Source: Candidatus Wallbacteria bacterium
GTDB lineage: Bacteria; Muiribacteriota; JAQTZZ01
Assembly: GCA_028687545.1 (NCBI GenBank)
Contig: JAQTZZ010000001.1
Location: 1 to 64,000, forward strand
DNA length: 64,000 bases
Reading direction: 5' to 3'
Part shown: in pieces, positions 6,943-15,832 of the stretch
Layout of the letters: each line of letters begins with the position of its first letter
How positions within the stretch are numbered: position 1 is the stretch's first letter
Position numbers and translations under genes: made by a program
The notes under the pieces: generated by a model
Told to the model about the DNA's origin: nothing
The model's input: only the letters and a program-made list of their open reading frames with translations
Databases searched by the model: none

Positions 6943-9309
6943 TCACATCCCTGAGCGCTGAAACTGACTTACAGAGTCCAGAACCGTTTTTAGAGCCACT
7001 GAATTCTGCTTTTCGGAAAGCTTGGCAGGAGTTCCCGCTCCGGATTCGCCAATCAAAGTTTTTTCTGTGAGATTGATCTTCAGATTCAATTGATCACCCA
7101 GTTTAAAGCGGCTGGAATCGTCGGGAGCTGTCGCAAGTTGCTTTTCAATCAAGAACATTTCCTCAATTCTCTCTTTTGCCCCAGGCATGAGCAGCTTCAC
7201 TATTTGATTCATGATCGACAGCCTGGCCTCTTTTGAGGCAATAGCTTCAAAGCCGAAACCGAGATATACGATCCTGTAATTTCCAGTGTTCACAAACAGA
7301 CCGGCACCACCTGCTCCTTTGTAATTCAGGCAGAGCTTCGCAGGTGCGAGGGCCTCTATTTCATCCGGATGAGACTGGTTGTCTGCACCGCCTGCGCCTG
7401 AAATGTTGAATTCCAGGCCTGTAAAGTCCCCGCATCCTGAGATTGTCCTGCTTTCACACTCGCTCTGAGAGCAGGAGGCGTGGAGATAACTCGTGTAAAT
7501 GTCGAGCTTTTTCCATTTTTCGGCAAAGTCCTGGCCTGACAGGAAAAGAGAGCCTCCGGCAGCGAGAAATGCTTTCAGGCTCTGCGGATCCATGTCTGCG
7601 ACATAGGAGCCGAGCGGTGCAAAATAGATTACCATGCCGCCAAGATAGTGTTTCAGAAGCCCGGCCGAAGGTTTTCCGTCTGTACGCACATTCCAGACGT
7701 CATAGCCGATGCCTGCTGATTGCAGGGCTTCTACATAATATGCAGAATATCGGTCATTGATATTTTCGGTTACCAGCAGCACGCGATTTTTCACTTCAAA
7801 CTGGGATTTTATCATCATGCTGAATAACTGTGAGGAAGTCTTGCCGTCCAGTGTCACGGAAATTGTCACTTCCAGGGACTGTTTAAGCGGAGAATCACTG
7901 TTTACTGTGAATTTCAGCCCTTCCTGAACAGCTTCCCCTGAGCCGGGAATTTCGGCGAGAACGGCTGTCTGGCATTCGATCCTGATCAGAGGATTGTCGG
8001 TGGAAAGAGTCAGAACCGCATTGGCAGCCTGGGAAAGTCCCTGATTCTGCACAGTCACTTTCAAGTCGATCGATTCGCCTGGGGAAACAATGCCGTCGTC
8101 ATTTCCGTCTGAAAATTCTATGCTTTTAATTGATAATGAAGGGTATTGCGGATAATACAGCTTGTCCAGGAATTCGTCCCAGCGGTTTTCTTTGGAGAAA
8201 TCGAGCGACAGATACGGCTTTCTCAGGCTGTCATACTGTGCTTTTTTGGGAACGAAAATTGAGAGCCCTTTTGCGGCCGCCAGATTCTTGCCTGTACTGC
8301 CAGATGCGGCAATCACCGGATTTAGATTGACCAGGCTTTTGAAAATCCGGTTGGATTTCTCCTTTATATCAGCGTCATTAACTGTTTCTCCGATCAGTTT
8401 TACCAGATCAGGCAGATCCTTGTATTCCGGAAAATAGAATTGCTGAGTGCCGGTGAAAGCAGTCAGGTAATCGTCATAAAAATCCGGCTTGGTAGAGAGA
8501 AAATCCAGATATTCATTGAATTCAGCAGAGAAGCTGTCGAATCTGACGCAATTCACAGCTGAGAGAGTAGAAGCGCTGTCCCCCTGCGAGCCGCCTGAAT
8601 AGGAAGCCCTGTATTTTTCGACAGCCATCACGGAAAATTCAAGCGGAGTCATCTCCGGTTTATCTACAAGAGCCCCCAGAATATCATTGTAAGGCCAGCC
8701 GTCGTTAGGGGACACTTCTTCGGAAAATATCAGCTGCTCCAGATTATCTTTCATTTCCCAGGCCACTTCGATCATTCCCATCAGGCAGGCATCGAAACCG
8801 AACACGTCGATCCTGCGGCCGATCACTGCTTTCATGGCTTCTGTCAAAGCCTTGAGCTGGACCGTGCTGATGCAGTTGCCGCTCTGATCGTCGTATGAGA
8901 CATTTTTAACCGGTTGGGGAGCTCTTCCGCGCCAGCCTGTGCCGTGATTCCAGATCAGAAAGCAGTAATGCTCTGCCGGGTGGTTTTCCACGCCCCACTG
9001 GAAGAATTTCAGGGCTTCGTGCCAGTCTCCCATGTCGATTTCGCCCATCTGCTCAGTGACAAGTTCATCCTTTTTCACGAAATGCCGTTCTGTGTCATTA
9101 TTACTGTCGTGATCCTGAAGAACTACTATGTCTACCTGGTCAGAGGACCCTATTTTCTGCATTTCCCTGACATCCCCGATCCCGGCCTGGTCCAGGGTAT
9201 TGTCGCCATTGAGATAGACCATGAATGTCCACTTTTTTTCAGAAGCCTGAAGATGGGAAGCAGGCAGGAACAAGCTGCAGAGAAGCAGAAAACACAGTAT
9301 CCTGATCAT
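6943..9309 (-). CDS. Secreted clostripain-like (C11) cysteine protease
   Basis: The protein has 788 residues with a clear signal peptide (residues 1-22, ending HLQAS). The peptidase domain starts at KKWTFMVYLNGDNTLD. Catalytic His122 lies in WNHGTGW and catalytic Cys175 in GFDACLMGM, the clan CD arrangement of clostripain. After about residue 390 comes a CARDB-like Ig-fold segment (DGNDDGIVSPGESIDLKV), and then a region from about 510 that resembles a Rossmann-like flavodoxin/GATase fold (VLLVTENINDRYSAYYVEAL...GGSLFLSGQD). It probably cleaves after Arg, as family members do, and acts outside the cytoplasm. Transcribed alone. Confidence 0.9.
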   Translation of the reverse strand: MIRILCFLLLCSLFLPASHLQASEKKWTFMVYLNGDNTLDQAGIGDVREMQKIGSSDQVDIVVLQDHDSNNDTERHFVKKDELVTEQMGEIDMGDWHEALKFFQWGVENHPAEHYCFLIWNHGTGWRGRAPQPVKNVSYDDQSGNCISTVQLKALTEAMKAVIGRRIDVFGFDACLMGMIEVAWEMKDNLEQLIFSEEVSPNDGWPYNDILGALVDKPEMTPLEFSVMAVEKYRASYSGGSQGDSASTLSAVNCVRFDSFSAEFNEYLDFLSTKPDFYDDYLTAFTGTQQFYFPEYKDLPDLVKLIGETVNDADIKEKSNRIFKSLVNLNPVIAASGSTGKNLAAAKGLSIFVPKKAQYDSLRKPYLSLDFSKENRWDEFLDKLYYPQYPSLSIKSIEFSDGNDDGIVSPGESIDLKVTVQNQGLSQAANAVLTLSTDNPLIRIECQTAVLAEIPGSGEAVQEGLKFTVNSDSPLKQSLEVTISVTLDGKTSSQLFSMMIKSQFEVKNRVLLVTENINDRYSAYYVEALQSAGIGYDVWNVRTDGKPSAGLLKHYLGGMVIYFAPLGSYVADMDPQSLKAFLAAGGSLFLSGQDFAEKWKKLDIYTSYLHASCSQSECESRTISGCGDFTGLEFNISGAGGADNQSHPDEIEALAPAKLCLNYKGAGGAGLFVNTGNYRIVYLGFGFEAIASKEARLSIMNQIVKLLMPGAKERIEEMFLIEKQLATAPDDSSRFKLGDQLNLKINLTEKTLIGESGAGTPAKLSEKQNSVALKTVLDSVSQFQRSGM

Positions 9310-9440
9310 ATACCCCTCGCTTTCATACTATTGATCTGAATTAAGTATGGCCGATCTGCAGGGGTATTCCAGTTACAATTTACTGCGCCTTTCTCATACA
9401 GTTCAGCCAGGATATGATCAAAAGCACCGATTAGGGCGAA

Positions 9441-9493
9441 GATGGGGTCTGGTTGTTCCCGATCTTTTACCCAAGCCACAACCTGACCCCATC
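9441..9493. repeat. 15-bp inverted repeat, left copy
   Basis: GATGGGGTCTGGTTG (9441-9455) and CAACCTGACCCCATC (9479-9493) are inverted with one mismatch, with CCCAAGCCAC just inside the right arm. A similarly built pair with the same internal CCCAAGCCAC lies at 10531-10642, on the other side of the YhcG remnant. Confidence 0.6.
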
Positions 9494-9516
9494 GGGAGGC
9501 ATGCCAAATATAGTCA

Positions 9517-9574
9517 AAGGGAGGGTTTGCCCCTCCCTTTGAGATCCTACCCATCAGAGGGGCTCCGCCCCTCT
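9517..9574. repeat. Two GC-rich hairpins
   Basis: AAAGGGAGGG/CCCTCCCTTT (9517-9541) and AGAGGGG/CCCCTCT (9556-9574) form strong hairpins. The layout resembles a REP-like intergenic repeat; the first could also act as a terminator. Confidence 0.55.
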
Positions 9575-9911
9575 GAACACCCCGGCGGGGAGTAAATGGA
9601 TTCTACTTCTTTCACAAAATGCTATTGCCATCAGTTTGATAATAAAAATGATCTGCAGAATGACAAAGACTCTGCGTCTTTACCCACGGTTTGGAGCGGC
9701 CCTCTCGACCCCGCCCAAACCGGGAGCGGCTAAGAAAGGTTAAGGAAGAAATAGGGAAAGAGATAACCAGATCCTGCATTGATAATTCAATTCCAAACTA
9801 CTGATTTACGGTTTCTTCGGCAAAAAGACCAGTTCCTTGCCAATTTCGGCATGAAACCCCTCAGAGGCAGAAGCAAAGCCAAGAAAAAGCCGCAGCAGTA
9901 AGCCATTCATC

Positions 9912-9947
9912 CCGCAACGGCAAAGCTTCAAAGCCTTGCCGTTGCGG
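9912..9947. repeat. 12-bp stem hairpin
   Basis: CCGCAACGGCAA (9912-9923) and TTGCCGTTGCGG (9936-9947) are perfect inverted copies with a 12-base loop. No T-run follows on either strand, so a REP-like repeat is more likely than a terminator. Confidence 0.6.
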
Positions 9948-10058
9948 TTATGTCGCTCCAGATGTAGTATATAATGAGATGGAAAAAAGTCACAAAGAAA
10001 GTACCATCCTTAGTATCCCTGTTAGATTCGGATCTATTCAACTCTTGGAGCGCCAACC

Positions 10059-10496
10059 ATGTTGAGAAGTAAACCGACCAGGCGAACTGATGTGACTGTC
10101 TTACCTGCCAAAACGCCGGCTTTGTTGCTGGCCGATTTACGGGAATTGATAATGCAGGCCCGTGAAGGGGTTGCACGGGCTGTTGACTCCGGACTTGTGA
10201 CACTTTATTGGCATGTGGGGCAGCGCATCAGGCAGGACATTTTGAAAGAAAAGCGGGCGGAGTATGGGAAAAGAATAGTGCACGCATTGGGTGCATTATT
10301 GACTGCGGAATCCCCGCTGGGAGTAATTCTCTGTGCAGGTAAGAATGATCAGCATGTTGAACTGCTCAACCCTGAAAAGAACGGGATCCATATTGCCAGC
10401 TACAGGACAGAAGCTTTACCGAAAGCCGTGCTGGAATAAAAGCTGCGTGAAGCTGTGCGCCTGGCACGTTTACGGCTGGAATCCAAGAAGATCTGA
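10059..10496 (+). pseudogene. Remnant of YhcG/DUF1016 nuclease, internally deleted and stopped
   Basis: Residues 20-80 match the N-terminal DUF1016 domain (SGLVTLYWHVGQRIRQDIL, AEYGKRIV). They jump directly to the C-terminal part (SPLGVILCAGKNDQHVELL then GIHIASYRTEALP), so the middle with the PD-(D/E)xK active site is missing. A TAA at 10437 replaces what should be a Gln codon (CAA): the frame continues beyond it as KLREAVRLARLRLESKK and ends at TGA 10494-10496, exactly the expected family C-terminus. Intact YhcG proteins are PDDEXK nucleases often found near restriction-modification and other defence genes. This copy cannot be active. Confidence 0.88.
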
Positions 10497-10530
10497 CTGT
10501 CCGAAAATTAGGAAAAGAAAAATAGGAGAA

Positions 10531-10642
10531 GATGGGGACATGTCGTTCTTTAGAAGCTGTTATTCTGAGCGTAGCGAAGAATTACTGCTTCTTAATCCCC
10601 GAAGTGGGACCAAATCTCTTTCCCAAGCCACGACGTGTCCCC
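10531..10642. repeat. 13-bp inverted repeat, right copy
   Basis: GGGGACATGTCGT (from 10534) and ACGACGTGTCCCC (10630-10642) are inverted with one mismatch. Like the left copy at 9441 it starts GATGGGG and has CCCAAGCCAC inside the right arm. The interior holds TTCTGAGCGTAGCGAAGAA, a common intergenic repeat motif. Confidence 0.55.
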
Positions 10643-10714
10643 TTCGTTTGAAAAATTTGCTGCTGTGTGGAAACCGATAAATAAAAACAGGTAGAATTCC
10701 AACGGGAGAGAGTC

Positions 10715-12718
10715 ATGTCGAATGCATGCAAAGAAAAAGTTCGTTGCACTCTGTGTGGAATGGAATCAGAATTTCATGTGCTTCTTAGTACAATCGTATA
10801 TGGTTCTTCCGACTTGGATACCCGGCCTCCTGAAATGCAGAGATCTACTATCGGTTTCTTGGTACAGCGATGTCCTGTTTGCGGATTTTGTGCTTCTGAT
10901 ATCAGCGATCCATGCCCTGAAGCTCAAGCAGTGGTAAATGACCAGGAGTATAAAAATCAGTTGAATGATCCATCCTTTCCAGAACTGGCCTCATCCTTTA
11001 TGTGCAAGGCCATTTTGGATAAGAAGTCAAAAAACTATGCTGAAGCCACCTGGGCGTTAGTCCATGCAGCTTGGGATTGTGATGACTCCTCCGATCATGC
11101 GAATCAAGCGGTTGCTTGTCGGCAGCAAGCGGCGGATATGCTCATTCTTGCAGAAAATCATTGTCAGCAAATATCGGATCAAGAAGGAGTGAGTACCTTA
11201 GTTCTCGTTGATCTTCTGCGTAGAGCGGGTCAGATAGATCATGCAAGACAGGTGATCTCGGAACGGAGAAGCAAGATTATTAATGACGAGATCGTTCAAA
11301 TTTTAGACTTTCAAACTATGTTACTCGACAAGAAGGACTTGCTTTGTCATACCACATCAGAACTTTTTCTTGAAGGATATCAGAAGGCCGCTGATCAGGG
11401 TGATGCTGTTGCCCAATTCAAACTTGGTGAATTGTATGCCAATGGACAGGATGTTCCGCAAGATGACAAGCAAGCTGCGAATTGGTATCAGAAGTCAGCT
11501 ATTCAGGGTCATGCAGATTCTCAGTACAAGCTTGGTATCATGTACGCCAAAGGATATGGCGTACCACAAGATAATGTGCAAGCTTTGAGCTGGTTTCAGA
11601 AAGCCGCAGATCAGGGCAGCGCAGAAACATTGTTCAATATTGGTTGCTTGTATAACTATGGCCAGAGAGTCCCACAAGATTACAAACAAGCTTTGCATTG
11701 GTATCAGAAAGCAGCTGATCAGAATCATGCAGAGGCTCAATACAATCTTGGCCTCATGTATGACCATGGGCAGGGCGTTCCACAAGATTTTAAGCTTGCT
11801 ATGAATTGGTATCAGAAGGCGGCTAATCAGGGTCATGTTGAGTCTCAATACAGACTTGGCTTTATGTATGCCAATGGCCAGGGTGTGCCACAAGATAAAA
11901 TGCAAGCTGTGAACTGGTTTCAGAAAGTCGCTGTTAAGAGTAAGCCAGCAACTCTGTTCAATCTTGGCAGCATCTATTACCACGGTAAGCTTGTCCCGCA
12001 AGATTACAAGATAGCTTTTATGTGGTATCAGAAAGCCGCTGCTCAGGGTGACGCAGATGCCCAGCGTCATCTTGGTTTCATGTATGACCATGGCCTGAGT
12101 GTTCCACAAGATTACAAGCTTGCTTTTGATTGGTATCTGAAAGCTGCTGAGCAAGGAGGCGCAGGAGCCCAGTTCTATCTTGGTAGCATGTATTATCAAG
12201 GCCAGGGTGTACCACAGAATTATCAGCTGGCTTTGCAGTGGTTTCAGAAAGCCGCTGATCAAGGTTTGGGCAGTATTGCCGATGCCCAGTTCTGTCTTGG
12301 TAACATGTATTACTTTGGCCGGGGAGTAATGCAAGATTTTAAGCAGGCTATGCAATGGTATCTTAAGGCGGCTATACAAGGTTTTGCTGATGCTCAATAC
12401 AATCTTGGTGTCATGTTTGACCAAGGCCAGGGAACCTCAATTGATTATGAACAATCTATGAATTGGTATCAGAAAGCTGCTGATCGGGGTAGTGACGAGG
12501 CTCAATACAATCTTGGTCTCATGTATGCCAATGGCAGAGGGGTTCTACAAGATTATTTAAAAGCTCATTTCTGGTTTAACCTTGCAGCTGCTTCAGGAAA
12601 AGAAGACGCAAAAAAAAATCGAGATATTATTGCTGAAAAGATGACATCCGCTCAAATAGCTGAAGCTCAGAAAATGGCATCTGATTGGAAACCGAAAAGT
12701 AAATATTCTTTCTCATAA
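10715..12718 (+). CDS. Zinc-ribbon plus 11-repeat Sel1 protein
   Basis: The protein has 667 residues. An N-terminal zinc-binding module has CTLCG (Cys11, Cys14) and CPVCG (Cys53, Cys56) around DLDTRPPEM, resembling DUF2225-type modules. Residues 75-215 look helical and TPR-like. Eleven Sel1 repeats follow from about residue 220 to 620, each with LG-x-MY and (G)VPQDY-x2-A-x-WYQKAA. No signal peptide is present, so it is probably cytoplasmic, unlike the related protein at 150. The C-terminus is paralogous to that protein. It lies five bases upstream of a J-domain gene, so the two are probably co-transcribed. The start has GGGAGAG upstream. The function is unknown; a scaffold role is inferred from the repeats. 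Confidence 0.88.
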   Translation: MSNACKEKVRCTLCGMESEFHVLLSTIVYGSSDLDTRPPEMQRSTIGFLVQRCPVCGFCASDISDPCPEAQAVVNDQEYKNQLNDPSFPELASSFMCKAILDKKSKNYAEATWALVHAAWDCDDSSDHANQAVACRQQAADMLILAENHCQQISDQEGVSTLVLVDLLRRAGQIDHARQVISERRSKIINDEIVQILDFQTMLLDKKDLLCHTTSELFLEGYQKAADQGDAVAQFKLGELYANGQDVPQDDKQAANWYQKSAIQGHADSQYKLGIMYAKGYGVPQDNVQALSWFQKAADQGSAETLFNIGCLYNYGQRVPQDYKQALHWYQKAADQNHAEAQYNLGLMYDHGQGVPQDFKLAMNWYQKAANQGHVESQYRLGFMYANGQGVPQDKMQAVNWFQKVAVKSKPATLFNLGSIYYHGKLVPQDYKIAFMWYQKAAAQGDADAQRHLGFMYDHGLSVPQDYKLAFDWYLKAAEQGGAGAQFYLGSMYYQGQGVPQNYQLALQWFQKAADQGLGSIADAQFCLGNMYYFGRGVMQDFKQAMQWYLKAAIQGFADAQYNLGVMFDQGQGTSIDYEQSMNWYQKAADRGSDEAQYNLGLMYANGRGVLQDYLKAHFWFNLAAASGKEDAKKNRDIIAEKMTSAQIAEAQKMASDWKPKSKYSFS

Positions 12719-12723
12719 GGATT

Positions 12724-13446
12724 ATGGATAATTTGAACAAAGACTATTATACAATATTAGGAGTCGGCCCCGATGCCACTCTTGAAGAGATTAAAGAAGC
12801 ATATCACTCTAGGGCAAAAATTTTGCATCCAGATCGTTTTGATCCTAAAACCCAACCTAATGAATTCAAAAAAGCCAATGATATGATGGCTGATTTGATT
12901 GAGGCATTCGAATTTCTGAAAAAAAATCGAAGACAAAATAAATTTGAAGTCAAAAAGGATTCAACAGATTCAAAAAATCAAAGTGAAGCTCAGCCATCTG
13001 CTTCCGCAGAACAAAAGCAGGATTCGAAACCACAATACCCAGATCCTCAGACTCCACTAAACCAACAAAGCGATGGGAAAAGATGGATTATACAGTTTAC
13101 TGTTTTAATGGTGGTTATAGCATTGATTGTATTATCTAAAAATTCTAGTGGGCTTACCCCGGTATTGAAAATTCTGCATATGCATAACCTTGCTGATCTT
13201 GTTGCACATATCTATGCTGGAATTGGGGTTTTATGGGCATCACTTTATATAAGTTGTGCTGCTTATGTAAAGATAAAGCAAAACCAATTTCATCGTGAGG
13301 GGTGGCGTCGAGCTTACGAATGGATTAAGATTTGTTTATTAGCATTGTTTGCAATTTGCTTTTTTGCGCCACTCTCAATGGCTCTTTGGCCAGTACTGCT
13401 TTACTATCAGTTCTTTAATGGAAAAAAATCAAAGAAGGAAAAATAG
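12724..13446 (+). CDS. J-domain (DnaJ-like) membrane protein
   Basis: The protein has 240 residues. An N-terminal J domain (DYYTILGVGPDATLEEIKEAY, then HPDRF) carries the HPD tripeptide that stimulates Hsp70 ATPase. A polar Gln/Ser-rich linker (about residues 80-118) follows, then two or three transmembrane segments (about 120-140, 150-178, 200-225). It is AT-rich and directly follows the zinc-ribbon/Sel1 gene. The pair suggests a membrane-anchored J protein that recruits DnaK to something held by the Sel1 scaffold. This is inference from gene order. Confidence 0.82.
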   Translation: MDNLNKDYYTILGVGPDATLEEIKEAYHSRAKILHPDRFDPKTQPNEFKKANDMMADLIEAFEFLKKNRRQNKFEVKKDSTDSKNQSEAQPSASAEQKQDSKPQYPDPQTPLNQQSDGKRWIIQFTVLMVVIALIVLSKNSSGLTPVLKILHMHNLADLVAHIYAGIGVLWASLYISCAAYVKIKQNQFHREGWRRAYEWIKICLLALFAICFFAPLSMALWPVLLYYQFFNGKKSKKEK

Positions 13447-13501
13447 CCTAAAAAAAATTCAAAGGCAATGAAATGATAAATTGTTTTGGGAGAAAATAGT
13501 T

Positions 13502-14184
13502 ATGAATACTAGTGACACAGAAGACGAAAAACCATTCAGTTTTACATTCCATGCAGAAGTCGACAGTATCATTACGGACCTTCGTGACTATCTTGAATTT
13601 TCAAAGAAAATCGAAAAGTTGATTAAGGCAGGAGAATCCAAATTACAGGGAAAAATTTCCGAGGGGGTGAAAAAAGTGCCCGAAGAGGAGCAAATTGATG
13701 TTAATGATAACTACGATTGGGAACGACATCAATATCAAAATTTATTTCCCTCGATGCATCGCGAATCGATGTTTATCACCCTCTACAACTTTCTTGAACA
13801 CAATCTCAATGAAGTCTGCAAAAAAATCGGAAATGAACTTGAAAGCAAATCCTATTGGATAATCTTCACGGAAAAGGAATCGAAAGAGCTTTATTATTTC
13901 TTAAAAAAGTCCCCGAGTTTGAACTTACGAAAATCAACAACACGATCTCCTTTATCAAGAATGCAAACCGTTTAAGGAATATTATTGTTCACAATGGGGG
14001 CGTCTTGCCAAAAGAAGAAAAAGAAAAGGTGAACATTTTTGTAAAGGATATGCAAAAGTATCTTTACGGAAAACCTGGAGATGTATTGAAAATCTTTGGA
14101 AACTTTAATCCTCTGTTTGTTAAAAACATTCAAACGATGTTTAAGGAAATCAAGAGTGAGATGCAACGATTTAGGACCAGATAG
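13502..14184 (+). pseudogene. HEPN-like protein interrupted by a one-base frameshift
   Basis: The first frame starts MNTSDTEDEKP at 13502 (GGGAG upstream) and reads to about 13850 as a helical protein (MHRESMFITLYNFLEHNLNEVCKK). The homologous continuation DNLHGKGIERALLFLKKVPEFEL lies in the next frame from 13855 and runs to 14184. Restoring one T near TCCTATTGGAT joins the two as ...ESKSYLDNLHGKG. The second half carries RNIIVH, a match to the R-x4-H catalytic motif of HEPN ribonucleases. The FRG-domain gene follows 11 bases later. Either the gene is broken or the read has an indel; the intact product would be about 227 residues. Confidence 0.7.
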
Positions 14185-14195
14185 AGAGGTGGGAA

Positions 14196-14990
14196 ATGAT
14201 ACAAAATTTCATTATTGAAAAATTAGAAGATTTTTTTAAGGTTTTCGCTGAGCTGGAATGGAATACCGAAAACTTTATTTTTCGGGGAGTTTCAAATCAT
14301 GAATATGAACTACTCCCTAAAATATTTCGCAACGGATTCACATCAGATGAAGAAAAAAGACATTTTATTGATACTCATGAATATAACGCCGAAAGAGAAA
14401 TGAAAATATATAAAACATGGAAAAAAAAGGCGTATTCATATTTAAACTCATATAATATTGTTAATCAATGGGAACGCCTTGCTATTGCTCAACATTACGG
14501 ATTATGTACTAGGCTTCTTGACTGGACAAGAAATCCAATGGTTGCAGCATATTTTGCTGTTAATTCCCAGTCTGTTGAAGATTGTGCTATCTGGGCTTTG
14601 AGCTTTACTGACTCAGACTATATTGACAAAAGTTATTATGACCAGGACATTGATTCTTTTTCCGGTTTTTTTCTTTTTCAGCCGATCGATACAGATCGTC
14701 GCATTACAGCACAGAATTCTATTTTTTCAGCTCAGAGTTTTCCAATATCAATTACTAATTTTTTCAATGAGGGAGAACCAGCAGATCTCCAGCGTCTAAA
14801 AAAATACAAAGAGGAACAGCGTTTTCTGCAAACGTCCACTCTGATAAAAATTGTTATAAAGAATGAATTGAAAAATAAGCTTTACCGTGTGCTTCTGTCA
14901 TGGGGAATAAATAAAGGCAATTTATTTCCCGGTTTAGAAGGTGTTTCTTCCGGATTGACTGAACAAATTAAGGAGTTAAAGTTCTTTTAA
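14196..14990 (+). CDS. FRG-domain protein
   Basis: The protein has 264 residues. The FRG family signature is clear: FIFRGVSNHEYELLPKIFR near residues 28-46 and AQHYGLCTRLLDWTRNP followed by AAYFAV near 93-115. FRG domains occur in toxin and phage-defence contexts, and their biochemical activity is not settled. The start has AGGTGGG just upstream. The gene is AT-rich and 11 bases downstream of the HEPN-like gene, so the two probably form a unit. Confidence 0.9.
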   Translation: MIQNFIIEKLEDFFKVFAELEWNTENFIFRGVSNHEYELLPKIFRNGFTSDEEKRHFIDTHEYNAEREMKIYKTWKKKAYSYLNSYNIVNQWERLAIAQHYGLCTRLLDWTRNPMVAAYFAVNSQSVEDCAIWALSFTDSDYIDKSYYDQDIDSFSGFFLFQPIDTDRRITAQNSIFSAQSFPISITNFFNEGEPADLQRLKKYKEEQRFLQTSTLIKIVIKNELKNKLYRVLLSWGINKGNLFPGLEGVSSGLTEQIKELKFF

Positions 14991-15136
14991 TTAGGGAAAA
15001 GTAGGGACGGAGCCTGACTTTGGGGCTGAGGAGCGTCCGCTTATGATGAGTAGACATTTTGATCCCGGTCCGAAAGATAAGGGAGACAGATGAATAAGTT
15101 GGGCCGTATATTCTAATTAATGAAAAGAAAGGTGGT

Positions 15137-15454
15137 ATGATGAAAAAAGGCGTGATTTGCAATGATTTTATAGGCACATGGAAATGCATTGATGATGACT
15201 GCCCGACTCGTTATATAGTTGAGAGGAACCGTTCTGGACATCTTCAAATAAATGCCTATGATATGGATGATAATGAAAGGCTGGAGGTGGATAATGTTAA
15301 GGCGACTAAAAGGACGATAAAATTCGATTTGTTTGTTCCATCAAATGGCTATAGGTCGTGCCATCATTTCAGACTTATAAAAAATGGTACGATCCTTCAA
15401 AAAATTACAATTTCTGAGATTTGGGTGAAGGAACACCAGCGCGATGGTGCCTGA
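15137..15454 (+). CDS. Small protein of unknown function
   Basis: About 105 residues, with a ribosome site AGGTGG just upstream of two consecutive ATG codons. The sequence FIGTWKCIDDDCPTRYIVE, then alternating polar/hydrophobic stretches, looks beta-rich, perhaps a small barrel of the type that starts with F-x-GTW. No family is recognised. It lies in the AT-rich accessory island. Confidence 0.55.
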   Translation: MMKKGVICNDFIGTWKCIDDDCPTRYIVERNRSGHLQINAYDMDDNERLEVDNVKATKRTIKFDLFVPSNGYRSCHHFRLIKNGTILQKITISEIWVKEHQRDGA

Positions 15455-15541
15455 CTTAGTGGCTGGTAGGAAAGAGTGGATGATTGTAACGGTTTGCGGG
15501 AGATTCGGGTATAATTTTGATAAATAACATAGGAGAAGGCA

Positions 15542-15832
15542 ATGGGCAAAAAAGAAATCATAGCCTTGTTGCGCGAGTATAAGAATAATTTCACCGAAAA
15601 ATATGGGATTGGTTCCCTGGGTTTCTTTGGTTCAATGGCCCGCGGCGAAGCACGCGAGGACAGCGATCTTGACATAGTCGTCACCATTGAAAAACCTGAT
15701 CTTGTCGTCCTTTCCCGCATCCGCATCGAGATCGAGGAAATGATTCACAGGCATGTGGATATCGTGCATTACAGGAAGAACATGAATAAGTTTCTCAAGG
15801 ACAGGATCGACAGAGAGGCGGTTTATGTTTGA
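15542..15832 (+). CDS. MNT-type nucleotidyltransferase antitoxin
   Basis: The protein has 96 residues with the minimal nucleotidyltransferase motif GFFGSMARGEARED-SDLDIVV: GS at 30-31 and the metal-binding Asp42 and Asp44. A third acidic residue in VDIVHY follows. MNT proteins inactivate HEPN (HepT) toxins by adenylylating or AMPylating them. The ribosome site is AGGAG eight bases upstream. Only a stub of the partner toxin remains immediately downstream, so this is an orphaned antitoxin. Confidence 0.9.
   Translation: MGKKEIIALLREYKNNFTEKYGIGSLGFFGSMARGEAREDSDLDIVVTIEKPDLVVLSRIRIEIEEMIHRHVDIVHYRKNMNKFLKDRIDREAVYV

Larger units (their letters stand above)
9310..10058. other. Gene-free 750-bp stretch with nested palindromes
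   Basis: No credible gene is seen. The stretch holds a 15-bp inverted repeat at 9441-9493, two GC-rich hairpins at 9517-9574 and a 12-bp hairpin at 9912-9947. Short antisense frames cross these palindromes and look like chance ORFs. The area marks the left edge of the accessory island. Confidence 0.6.

Noticed and set aside
9306-9554. 82-codon minus-strand frame beside the clostripain gene
   Set aside because: It crosses an inverted repeat and a hairpin, has no ribosome site and resembles no family.
11495-12424. 309-codon open frame on the minus strand
   Set aside because: It is the antisense of the Sel1 repeats; its own repeated HITKI-type peptides simply mirror the repeat units, and it lacks a ribosome site.
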